In this document: one piece after another, positions 1 through 5,358 of the stretch
How positions within the stretch are numbered: position 1 is the first letter of the stretch
How the letters are laid out: each line of letters begins with the position of its first letter
NCBI RefSeq assembly: GCF_000497445.1
Contig: NZ_CM002285.1
Location: 8,451,877 to 8,459,582, forward strand
DNA: 7,706 bases
DNA from: Streptomyces roseochromogenus subsp. oscitans DS 12.976
Lineage (GTDB): Bacteria > Actinomycetota > Actinomycetes > Streptomycetales > Streptomycetaceae
Direction: 5' to 3'
The notes under the pieces: generated by a model
The model's database searches: none
The model's input: the letters and a program-made list of their open reading frames with translations, nothing else
Told to the model about the DNA's origin: nothing
Position numbers and translations under genes: made by a program

Positions 1-939
1 ACGCGGCAGGCCGTGCAGGCGACCGCGGGCGCGGGCTTCGCGCTGGTCGTGGGTCAGCTGGTGTCCGGACAGCGCTGGTACTGGGCTGTCGGCGCCACCT
101 GGTGGATCTTCGTCAACACCGCCTCGCGCGGCGAGACACTGGTCCGTGGCTTCCGCCGGGTCCTCGGCACGGTGATCGGCATCTGCCTGGGCTTCCTCGT
201 CGCCGTACCCGTGCACGGGGCGCCGGTCCCGACGGCCGTTCTCGTCGCTGTCGCCGTCTTCGGCATCTTCTATACGGCCGCCGTCTCCTACACCTGGATG
301 ATGCTCTGCGTGACCCTGCTCGCCGAACTGCTCTACGGCCTCCTCGGCGTCCTGAGCCCTGGCCTGCTGGCCCTGCGCATCGCCGAGACCGGCGTGGGCG
401 CGCTCGGCGCCGCGCTCGCCGTGCTGTTCGTCCTGCCGGTCACCACCCACGCCATCACGGATGCCTGGATCCAGCGGGCCCTGCGCTGCGTCCACGCCTG
501 CACGGCCGAGGCCGCGGCCCGGCTCGCGGGCTCAGCGACCTCCGATCCGGCGCCGCGCGTGGCTGAACTGGAGCAGTTGCTCGGCCGGGTCCGGCTGTCG
601 GTGGCCCCGCTGGTGCACCCGCTGAACCCGATGCCGGCCCGCAAGGCGCGCGCCCGCCGCGTCCTCGCGCTCCTCGACGACTGCGCCCGCGAGGTCCGCG
701 GCCTGGTGGCGGTCGCCGCCGATCCCGAGGCCTCCCACGACGTCCGGCTGACCGCGGCCTGCCGGCGCGTGGAGGCCTCCGTCGAGGCCCTCACCACGAG
801 CCGCCCGGAGCCCGTTCACCGCCCCGCCGAGCCGCCCGCCGAGCCCGCCCTGGCCCACCTGCACGGCCTGGAACGAGCCCTCGCCGACCTGGCCGAGCCC
901 CTGCGGGCACCGTCGGGATCACGACTGGTGGGAGCCTGA
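1..939 (+). CDS. FUSC family membrane protein (5'-partial)
   Basis: The reading frame is open from base 1, so the N-terminus lies outside the window; a GTG at 13 is only the first possible start seen and is probably internal. About 312 residues remain. The first ~145 residues are strongly hydrophobic with at least four to five membrane segments, including stretches around LVVGQLV, LGTVIGICLGFLVAVPV, AVLVAVAVFGIFYTAAV and LGAALAVLFVLPV. The motif RGETLVRGFRRVLGT followed by a glycine-rich helix is typical of the fusaric-acid-resistance/aromatic-acid-exporter-like (FUSC) fold. The remaining ~160 residues are an Ala/Arg/Glu-rich, mostly helical soluble tail, as in other FUSC proteins. FUSC proteins are thought to export aromatic or other small organic compounds; the substrate cannot be told here. 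The gene ends in a TGA 45 bases before a strong hairpin. Family assignment is fairly secure, function is not. Confidence 0.8.
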   Translation, partial: TRQAVQATAGAGFALVVGQLVSGQRWYWAVGATWWIFVNTASRGETLVRGFRRVLGTVIGICLGFLVAVPVHGAPVPTAVLVAVAVFGIFYTAAVSYTWMMLCVTLLAELLYGLLGVLSPGLLALRIAETGVGALGAALAVLFVLPVTTHAITDAWIQRALRCVHACTAEAAARLAGSATSDPAPRVAELEQLLGRVRLSVAPLVHPLNPMPARKARARRVLALLDDCAREVRGLVAVAADPEASHDVRLTAACRRVEASVEALTTSRPEPVHRPAEPPAEPALAHLHGLERALADLAEPLRAPSGSRLVGA

Positions 940-984
940 CCGGCTCCGGCCGGCGCGGGGGCGCGGTCGGTGGGCTCTGAGCCG

Positions 985-1017
985 GGCGCCGTCGGGGGCG
1001 CGGCGCCCGACGGCGCC
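985..1017. terminator. Hairpin terminator after the FUSC gene
   Basis: A perfect 12-bp inverted repeat, GGCGCCGTCGGG (985-996) and CCCGACGGCGCC (1006-1017), with a 9-base loop. It begins 45 bases after the FUSC stop codon. There is no T-tract, which is common for Streptomyces terminators. The downstream lactonase gene is on the same strand, so the hairpin probably separates the two transcripts. Confidence 0.7.
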
Positions 1018-1062
1018 ACGACGCGCGCGGTGTCAGCACGACGACACGCGCGACCGGCACGA

Positions 1063-1131
1063 CGATTCACGAGGAGCCGCCGCAACGACTCGTGAGGAGC
1101 TGCCGCAACAACTCGCGAGGAAAAGCAGCGG
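1063..1131. repeat. Degenerate 23-bp tandem repeat, three units
   Basis: Three adjacent 23-base units, at 1063-1085, 1086-1108 and 1109-1131. Units 1 and 2 match at 19 of 23 positions and share the block GAGGAG-C-(C/T)-GCCGCAA; unit 3 matches unit 2 at 15 of 23 and decays towards its end. Units 1 and 2 also carry a perfect 7-bp inverted pair, TCACGAG (1067-1073) and CTCGTGA (1089-1095), which could fold or form a binding site. The block lies 120-190 bases upstream of the lactonase start. Role unknown. Confidence 0.5.
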
Positions 1132-1181
1132 AGAGTCCCCCGAGGGCAACAGCGGAACACAATCGGTCCCCACACCCGCCT

Positions 1182-1197
1182 CTTGGTCTAGACCGCC
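1182..1197. promoter_or_regulatory. Candidate DasR (dre-like) operator before the lactonase gene
   Basis: The sequence CTTGGTCTAGACCGCC contains the perfect 10-bp palindrome GGTCTAGACC (1185-1194). From memory, the Streptomyces DasR-responsive element has the consensus ACTGGTCTAGACCACT; 12 of 16 positions agree, including the 11-base core TGGTCTAGACC. DasR is a HutC/GntR-family regulator that controls N-acetylglucosamine and chitin use and responds to amino-sugar phosphates. The site is centred about 60 bases upstream of the lactonase GTG, where an operator would be expected. Another HutC/GntR-family protein could use the same core, and I see no confident -35/-10 pair around it. Confidence 0.5.
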
Positions 1198-1237
1198 TTG
1201 ATCGACTGCTACCGTCGGCCCCGGACCGGCTCGACCG

Positions 1238-1245
1238 AGAGGGGA
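1238..1245 (+). promoter_or_regulatory. Ribosome binding site of the lactonase gene
   Basis: AGAGGGGA lies 5 bases before the GTG at 1251. It decides the start: the frame is open further upstream (a GTG at 1092 is available), but that upstream part has no ribosome site in place and runs through the repeat and the candidate operator. Confidence 0.6.
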
Positions 1246-1250
1246 CAGCG

Positions 1251-2288
1251 GTGGCACAGGACGGCAGGCCCGTAAGGCGCCGGGCGTTCATCGGCTCGTT
1301 CACGGCGGCGGGTGGACCCGGCCTCGTGACCGCCGATGTCGCGCCGGACGGCGGCGCCCTCACCCTCGGCGTCGCCGTGAGCGACGTACGCGACCCGTCC
1401 TATCTCGTCCTGTCGCCGGACGGCGGGACGCTCTACGCCGTCAGCGAGATCGCCGAGGGCGCCGTAGCCGCCTACCGTGTCGACGGCGAACGGCCGGAAC
1501 TCGCCGGGACGCCCGTCCCGGTGGACGGCAGCGGGCCGACCCACCTCGGCCTGTACGCGGGGCACCTGCTGACCGCCAACTACGGCTGCGGCAGCGTCAC
1601 CGCCGTACCCCTGCGCCCGGACGGCACGCTCGCCGCCAAGCCCTCCGGACGACTCCAGCACACCGGCTCCGGCCCGCACGACCGGCGGCAGCGCGGCCCG
1701 CACGCCCACCAGGTGCAGGCCGACCCGAGCGGCCGGTGGGCCGTGAGCGTCGACCTCGGTACGGACTCGGTACGGGTCTGCACGCTCGCGGACGGCGCTC
1801 CCGCCCTGCACCGCGAGTTCGCCCTGCGCCCCGGCTCCGGCCCCCGCCACCTGGCCTTCCATCCGGACGGCGCGCACGCCTACGTCGTCAACGAACTCAC
1901 CCCGACGGTGACCGTGTGCCGCTGGGACGCCGAGGCGGGCTCCCTCAGGCCGCTGACCGAGGTCCCCGTGCTGTCCGGCGCCCCGGCCGGCGACGCCTAT
2001 CCGTCCGGGATCGTGGTCTCGCCCGACGGCCGCTTCGTATGGACCGCGACCCGTGGCGAGGACGTCCTGTCGGTCCTCGCCGTCGAGGGCGAGGGGCTCC
2101 GGCTGATCGGCACGGTGCCCTGCGCCGGCCGCTGGCCACGCGCACTCGCCGAACACGCCGGCTTCCTCTACACGGCCAACGAGCGCTCGGGGGATGTGGC
2201 CTGGTTCGCCGTGGACGAGGCGACGGGCATGCCCCGCTACGACGGCGCGGTACGGGTTCCGGCGGCCTCGTGCGTCGTCTTCGGCTGA
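1251..2288 (+). CDS. Lactonase family beta-propeller protein
   Basis: Predicted 345-residue protein of the YbhE/6-phosphogluconolactonase-like (Pgl, lactonase) family, a seven-bladed propeller of usual length. The first strand AFIGSFT (12-18) corresponds to the family's Y/F-IGSYT opening. Blade repeats of the type PxHLxxxPDGxxxYxxN recur: DPSYLVLSPDGGTLYAVSE (48-66), PTHLGLYAGHLLTANY (96-111), GPRHLAFHPDGAHAYVVNEL (197-216), YPSGIVVSPDGRFVWTATR (250-268) and WPRALAEHAGFLYTAN (295-310). The HAHQVQADPSG...VDLG segment (151-170) matches the conserved His/Asp region of the family. No signal peptide or membrane segment is seen, so it is probably cytoplasmic. Some members hydrolyse 6-phosphogluconolactone; many actinobacterial paralogues have no proven substrate, so only the family is called. 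It is probably a single-gene transcript, between a terminator upstream and a bidirectional one downstream, with a candidate DasR site in front. Confidence 0.88.
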   Translation: MAQDGRPVRRRAFIGSFTAAGGPGLVTADVAPDGGALTLGVAVSDVRDPSYLVLSPDGGTLYAVSEIAEGAVAAYRVDGERPELAGTPVPVDGSGPTHLGLYAGHLLTANYGCGSVTAVPLRPDGTLAAKPSGRLQHTGSGPHDRRQRGPHAHQVQADPSGRWAVSVDLGTDSVRVCTLADGAPALHREFALRPGSGPRHLAFHPDGAHAYVVNELTPTVTVCRWDAEAGSLRPLTEVPVLSGAPAGDAYPSGIVVSPDGRFVWTATRGEDVLSVLAVEGEGLRLIGTVPCAGRWPRALAEHAGFLYTANERSGDVAWFAVDEATGMPRYDGAVRVPAASCVVFG

Positions 2289-2454
2289 GGACTTGCGGGT
2301 GCGGGCGCGGGTCCGCCGGCTGAATCCCGCCCGGCAAGGCGCGGTCGAGGCCCGGCCGAGCCCGGCATGGTCGGCTGAGGCCGCGGGTTGCGCGTCGTCG
2401 GCTGCGGCCCGGCCTCTCGGGCATCGTCGGCCGAGTGCACCCGGGCAAGGCGAA

Positions 2455-2483
2455 GGGCCCGCTCCGGGGTGTGGAGCGGGCCC
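2455..2483. terminator. Bidirectional terminator between convergent genes
   Basis: A perfect 11-bp inverted repeat, GGGCCCGCTCC (2455-2465) and GGAGCGGGCCC (2473-2483), with a 7-base loop. It lies between the end of the plus-strand lactonase gene (2288) and the end of the minus-strand CbiX-like gene (2510). It is much nearer the latter, and can serve both. No T-tract. Confidence 0.75.
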
Positions 2484-2509
2484 CGTGTCGTGCGGGTGCT
2501 GCGGGTGGG

Positions 2510-3436
2510 TCAGCGGACCGGCATGCCCTGGGGCTGCTGCGGGGCGATGCCCAGCGTCGTCGTGTACTTGGCGAGGGCGAGCTTGCCGATCGCCGGGTAC
2601 GCGCCCAGCGCCTCGGCCGTGGCGCAGCCCGCCTCCTCGGCGGCCGCAGCCAGCAGCGCCGGATCGATCTCCGGGCCGATCAGATAGGGCGCCAGGGCCA
2701 GCTGCTGCGAGCCCGAGGAACGCAGCTGCTCGGCGACGGAGGCGATCGAGCCCTCCTGGTCCAGGGCCGCAGCCATCACCGGCACGGCCAGGCGCGCGGC
2801 GAGCAGCATGCCGGTGATCCCGGCCGCCTGCACCGCCTCCTCGCCCCCCACGGACGCCAGGATGATGCCGTCCGCGGCGGTGGCCACGGTGAACAGGCGG
2901 GCGCGGTCGGCACGGGCCAGCCCCGCCTCGGACAGCCGCACATGAAGCGCCTCGGCGAGCAGCGGGTGCGGACCGAGGACGTCGGTCAGGTCGGCGGCGA
3001 CCCGGCTGTCCATCACGGACTGGCGGACCTGCCGCAGCAGGGCGCTGTCCGGACCGGCCAGCAGCGGTACGACGACGGCGACCGGGCCGTCGGGCTCCTT
3101 GATCCCTTCGAGCCCGGCGGCGACGGCCTGCTCGTAACGGGCCGTCCGCTCCTCGGCGGCGCGTACCAGCACGGACCGCAGCGTGGGGAACTCGGCGTCG
3201 TCCCCGTCCAGGTACCCGATCCGGGCGTCCAGGCCGGGCAGCTCGGAGCGGGCGATGCTCACGACCTCCTCGGCGAGGCCGCGCGCGGCGGCGCTGGGCG
3301 CACCGGGCACCGCGAGGGCGAGCGCGGGCGCGCCCTCGGGAGCCACCAGCGGCTCCGGTCGGCGGTGCCGTCCGGGCTGGCGGGGTCGCGGCATTCGTAC
3401 TGGCAGGCCGGACTCGGGTCCAGTGGGGGAGCTCAT
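2510..3436 (-). CDS. CbiX/sirohydrochlorin chelatase-like protein, probably non-catalytic
   Basis: Predicted 308-residue protein from ATG at 3436. After a basic, proline-rich tail (1-35) come two tandem CbiX-type halves (about 37-160 and 180-300). Half one has LALAVPGAPSAAARG, then VAVVVPLLAGPDSALLRQ (119-136); half two has ADGIILASVGGEEAVQAAG (188-206), then LALAPYLIGPEID (246-258). CbiX/SirB enzymes insert Co or Fe into sirohydrochlorin for cobalamin or siroheme, using His in an (A/G)HGS motif and in a PLFLxxGxH motif. Here the first reads VPGAP and the second ends GPDSALL. The only histidines (24, 157, 165) lie elsewhere, so chelatase activity is doubtful. No cobalamin, siroheme or sulphite/nitrite-reduction gene is adjacent. 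It is last in the minus-strand series, 183 bases after the kinase, with a 28-bp palindrome about 100 bases upstream. No clear ribosome site precedes ATG 3436; Met15 (3394) is a weaker alternative. Confidence 0.7.
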   Translation of the reverse strand: MSSPTGPESGLPVRMPRPRQPGRHRRPEPLVAPEGAPALALAVPGAPSAAARGLAEEVVSIARSELPGLDARIGYLDGDDAEFPTLRSVLVRAAEERTARYEQAVAAGLEGIKEPDGPVAVVVPLLAGPDSALLRQVRQSVMDSRVAADLTDVLGPHPLLAEALHVRLSEAGLARADRARLFTVATAADGIILASVGGEEAVQAAGITGMLLAARLAVPVMAAALDQEGSIASVAEQLRSSGSQQLALAPYLIGPEIDPALLAAAAEEAGCATAEALGAYPAIGKLALAKYTTTLGIAPQQPQGMPVR

Positions 3437-3465
3437 GGCGCCGCATGTTACTGGCTTCGAGGGTT

Positions 3466-3481
3466 CCTCCGTTCGGGGAGG
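3466..3481. other. Small hairpin in the CbiX-like gene leader
   Basis: CCTCC (3466-3470) and GGAGG (3477-3481) form a 5-bp stem with a 6-base loop. On the minus strand a GGAGG therefore lies about 30 bases upstream of the annotated ATG, too far to serve it, and no usable start codon follows it at normal spacing. It may be a leader structure or chance. Confidence 0.25.
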
Positions 3482-3536
3482 GTGCAGGTGAGCGGTATCC
3501 GTCCGGATTTGTCTGATGAGTTACGCCGCGAGGACG

Positions 3537-3564
3537 CATGTTCCGGGCACGTGCCGGGAACATG
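3537..3564. promoter_or_regulatory. 28-bp near-perfect palindrome, candidate operator
   Basis: Thirteen of 14 base pairs match around a centre between 3550 and 3551; the only mismatch is 3545/3556. The outer arms are CATGTTCC and GGAACATG and the centre is GGCACGTGCC. It lies in the 183-base gap between the kinase stop (3620) and the CbiX-like start (3436), centred about 115 bases upstream of that start. The long, spacer-free symmetry suggests a dimeric repressor site; it could instead form a hairpin that ends the ung-kinase transcript. I do not recognise it as a known Streptomyces operator. Confidence 0.5.
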
Positions 3565-3619
3565 GGCGACAAGGCTCCACAAGGGGGAACAATCCGCTTT
3601 TACGGGGAACTGGATCCCG

Positions 3620-4597
3620 TCATCGATCCCGTCGTACGGAGATCACACAGAGCATGGTGGATTCACCCGGCAGGGTGAGGTGGCCGGCCGCCAGGTCGCT
3701 CGCGATCCGTACCGAGCCGTGCAGCGGATCGCCCTCGGCCGGCACCTGCCGGGCGTGCGGCAGCCTGGCCGTCAGCTCCTCCCGCAGGGGTACGAGGAGG
3801 AGGTCGCCCAGGCGGAACAGGCCGCCGGTGAACGCCACTTGGGGTGTCCCGCCCGCCGGGCACACGGCCGCGGCAGACTCGGCCATGTGCCGGGCCGCGG
3901 CCCGCAGGATGTCCGCGGCGACCGGGTCGTGCGCGGCGCACGCAGCCACCTGGGGCGCGAAGGAGGCCAGTACGGCAGGCCGGTCGGCGCGGGGGTAGAG
4001 CTGCCCCGGCAGGCCGCGCACCGGGCCGAACTGCTGCTCCGCGCAGTCCAGCAGCGGCGCGGAGCCGCCGTCCCTGCCGTCAAGGGCGCGCAGCGCCGCC
4101 TCCAGCCCCGCCCGTCCGATCCAGGCGCCGCTGCCGCAGTCCCCGAGCAGATGCCCCCAGCCGTCGGCCCGCCTCCAGGACGTCAAATCGGTGCCGACGG
4201 CGATCAGTCCGGTGCCCGCGGCGAGCACGGCGCCCGGACGCGGCCCGAGGGCGCCGACATAGGCGGTGACGGCGTCGGCGGCGAGCGCCACGTGCCGTAC
4301 GCCCAGCTCCCGGGCGAGGGAGTCCGGCAGTTCGGCCCGCAGGCCGTCGCCCAGACTGGCGAACCCGGCGGCGCCGACGACGGCCGTGTCCAGCTCGCGC
4401 AATCCGGTCTCGTCGGCCAAGGCCCGGGCCAAGGGGACGAGTTGGGCCATCAGGTGAGCGGGATCGATGCCCCGCGCACCCGTGCGGACCGGTTCCTGTG
4501 ACTCCCGCTGTGCGGCGGGTGCCCGGCCCGGCACGCCGACGGCGACCCGGAGACCGGAGCCCCCGGAATCCACCGCCAGATAGCCCGCGCCGGTCAT
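3620..4597 (-). CDS. BadF/BadG/BcrA/BcrD-family sugar kinase (probable N-acetylglucosamine kinase)
   Basis: Predicted 325-residue protein of the ASKHA superfamily, normal length for BadF-type N-acetylglucosamine kinases, which phosphorylate the sugar (commonly GlcNAc to GlcNAc-6-phosphate) with ATP. Motifs in order: phosphate-1 loop [14 protein letters not shown] (7-20), with Asp10; an [12 protein letters not shown] segment (106-117); nucleotide loop [12 protein letters not shown] (124-135); the BadF signature [20 protein letters not shown] (146-165); and adenosine-binding VAFTGGLF (254-261). The signature usually reads LGDEGSG; here the Glu is Cys154. It is cytoplasmic, with no signal peptide. 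The ATG overlaps the ung TGA as ATGA, which fixes the start and implies translational coupling. Kinase function is likely; specificity for GlcNAc is inferred from the family, and glucosamine or another sugar is possible. Confidence 0.82.
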   Translation of the reverse strand: MTGAGYLAVDSGGSGLRVAVGVPGRAPAAQRESQEPVRTGARGIDPAHLMAQLVPLARALADETGLRELDTAVVGAAGFASLGDGLRAELPDSLARELGVRHVALAADAVTAYVGALGPRPGAVLAAGTGLIAVGTDLTSWRRADGWGHLLGDCGSGAWIGRAGLEAALRALDGRDGGSAPLLDCAEQQFGPVRGLPGQLYPRADRPAVLASFAPQVAACAAHDPVAADILRAAARHMAESAAAVCPAGGTPQVAFTGGLFRLGDLLLVPLREELTARLPHARQVPAEGDPLHGSVRIASDLAAGHLTLPGESTMLCVISVRRDR

Positions 4598-5280
4598 GGC
4601 AGGCGCCAGTCCACCGGCTGTCCGCCCTGCTGGGTCAACAGGTCGTTGGCGCGGCTGAACGGACGCGAGCCGAAGAAGCCGCGGTCGGCCGACATCGGGG
4701 AGGGATGCGCGGACTCCACCGCCGGCAGGCTGCCCAGCAGCGGCCGCAGATTGCGGGCGTCCCGGCCCCACAGGATGGACACCAGCGGCTTGCCGCGCGC
4801 CGCCAGGGCCCGGATCGCCTGCTCCGTGACCTCTTCCCAGCCCTTGCCGCGGTGGGCGGCCGGGCTGCGCGGTGCCGTGGTCAGTGCCCTGTTGAGCAGC
4901 AGGACGCCCTGACGGGTCCACGGCGTCAGGTCGCCGTTGGCCGGCTGGGGCAGCCCCAGGTCGGTGTTCAGCTCGCGGAAGATGTTGATCAGGCTGGGCG
5001 GCAGCGGGCGTACCTCGGGCGCGACCGAGAACGACAGGCCCACCGCGTGCCCCGGGGTCGGATACGGGTCCTGACCGACGATCAGCACCCGTACGTCGTC
5101 GAAGGGCTGTTGGAAGGCCCGTAGGACGTTGGGTCCGGCCGGGAGGTACGTGCGTCCCGCGGCGATCTCCGCGCGCAGGAAGTCGCCCATCCCGGCGATC
5201 CGTCCGGCGACGGGTTCGAGGGCCTTCGCCCAGCCCGGTTCGACGATCTCATGCAAGGGTCGTGGTGCCACGGGCGTCAC
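4594..5280 (-). CDS. ung: Uracil-DNA glycosylase (family 1, Ung)
   Basis: Predicted 228-residue cytoplasmic enzyme that removes uracil from DNA, arising from cytosine deamination or dUMP incorporation, and starts base-excision repair. The family-1 motifs are all present: the water-activating loop [17 protein letters not shown] (69-85) with catalytic Asp71, the PLPPSL loop (93-98), LLLNRALT (127-134), HRGKGWE (143-149), uracil-proximal VSILWG (167-172), and the DNA-intercalation loop [18 protein letters not shown] (192-209) with catalytic His192. Length is normal. The outer start is GTG 5280. A GTG three codons later, at 5271, is better placed behind AGGGTG, would give 225 residues, and may be the true start. 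It lies 78 bases after the BNR gene and overlaps the kinase by ATGA, so the three may share a transcript. Streptomyces often carry two ung copies; which one this is cannot be told. Confidence 0.95.
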   Translation of the reverse strand: MTPVAPRPLHEIVEPGWAKALEPVAGRIAGMGDFLRAEIAAGRTYLPAGPNVLRAFQQPFDDVRVLIVGQDPYPTPGHAVGLSFSVAPEVRPLPPSLINIFRELNTDLGLPQPANGDLTPWTRQGVLLLNRALTTAPRSPAAHRGKGWEEVTEQAIRALAARGKPLVSILWGRDARNLRPLLGSLPAVESAHPSPMSADRGFFGSRPFSRANDLLTQQGGQPVDWRLP

Positions 5281-5284
5281 CCTA

Positions 5285-5301
5285 CTGCCGTGGACCGGCA
5301 G
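5285..5301. other. Small hairpin directly upstream of ung
   Basis: CTGCCG (5285-5290) and CGGCAG (5296-5301) form a 6-bp stem with a 5-base loop. In the minus-strand mRNA it ends only a few bases before the ung ribosome site and start. It may influence ung translation or may be chance; no T-tract follows it. Confidence 0.25.
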
Positions 5302-5358
5302 GTGATCAACCGATGGCCGGAGGTCGACGGGCCGTCCATTGCAGCCCGCCCTTGGGTC

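Noticed and set aside
1092..1250. Extended lactonase start at GTG 1092
   Set aside because: It would translate the tandem repeat and the candidate operator into a 53-residue extension with no family match. GTG 1251 has a good ribosome site and the family's first beta-strand follows shortly.
1209..3572. Very long open frame on the minus strand across the lactonase and CbiX-like genes
   Set aside because: It is antisense to the lactonase gene and out of frame with the CbiX-like gene. The translation is Arg/Pro/Gly-rich low-complexity sequence with no family resemblance, as expected from high-GC shadow frames.
2435..4501. Long plus-strand open frame opposite the CbiX-like and kinase genes
   Set aside because: It lies antisense to two genes with clear motifs; its translation has no domain and no ribosome site, and it runs through the palindromic gap.
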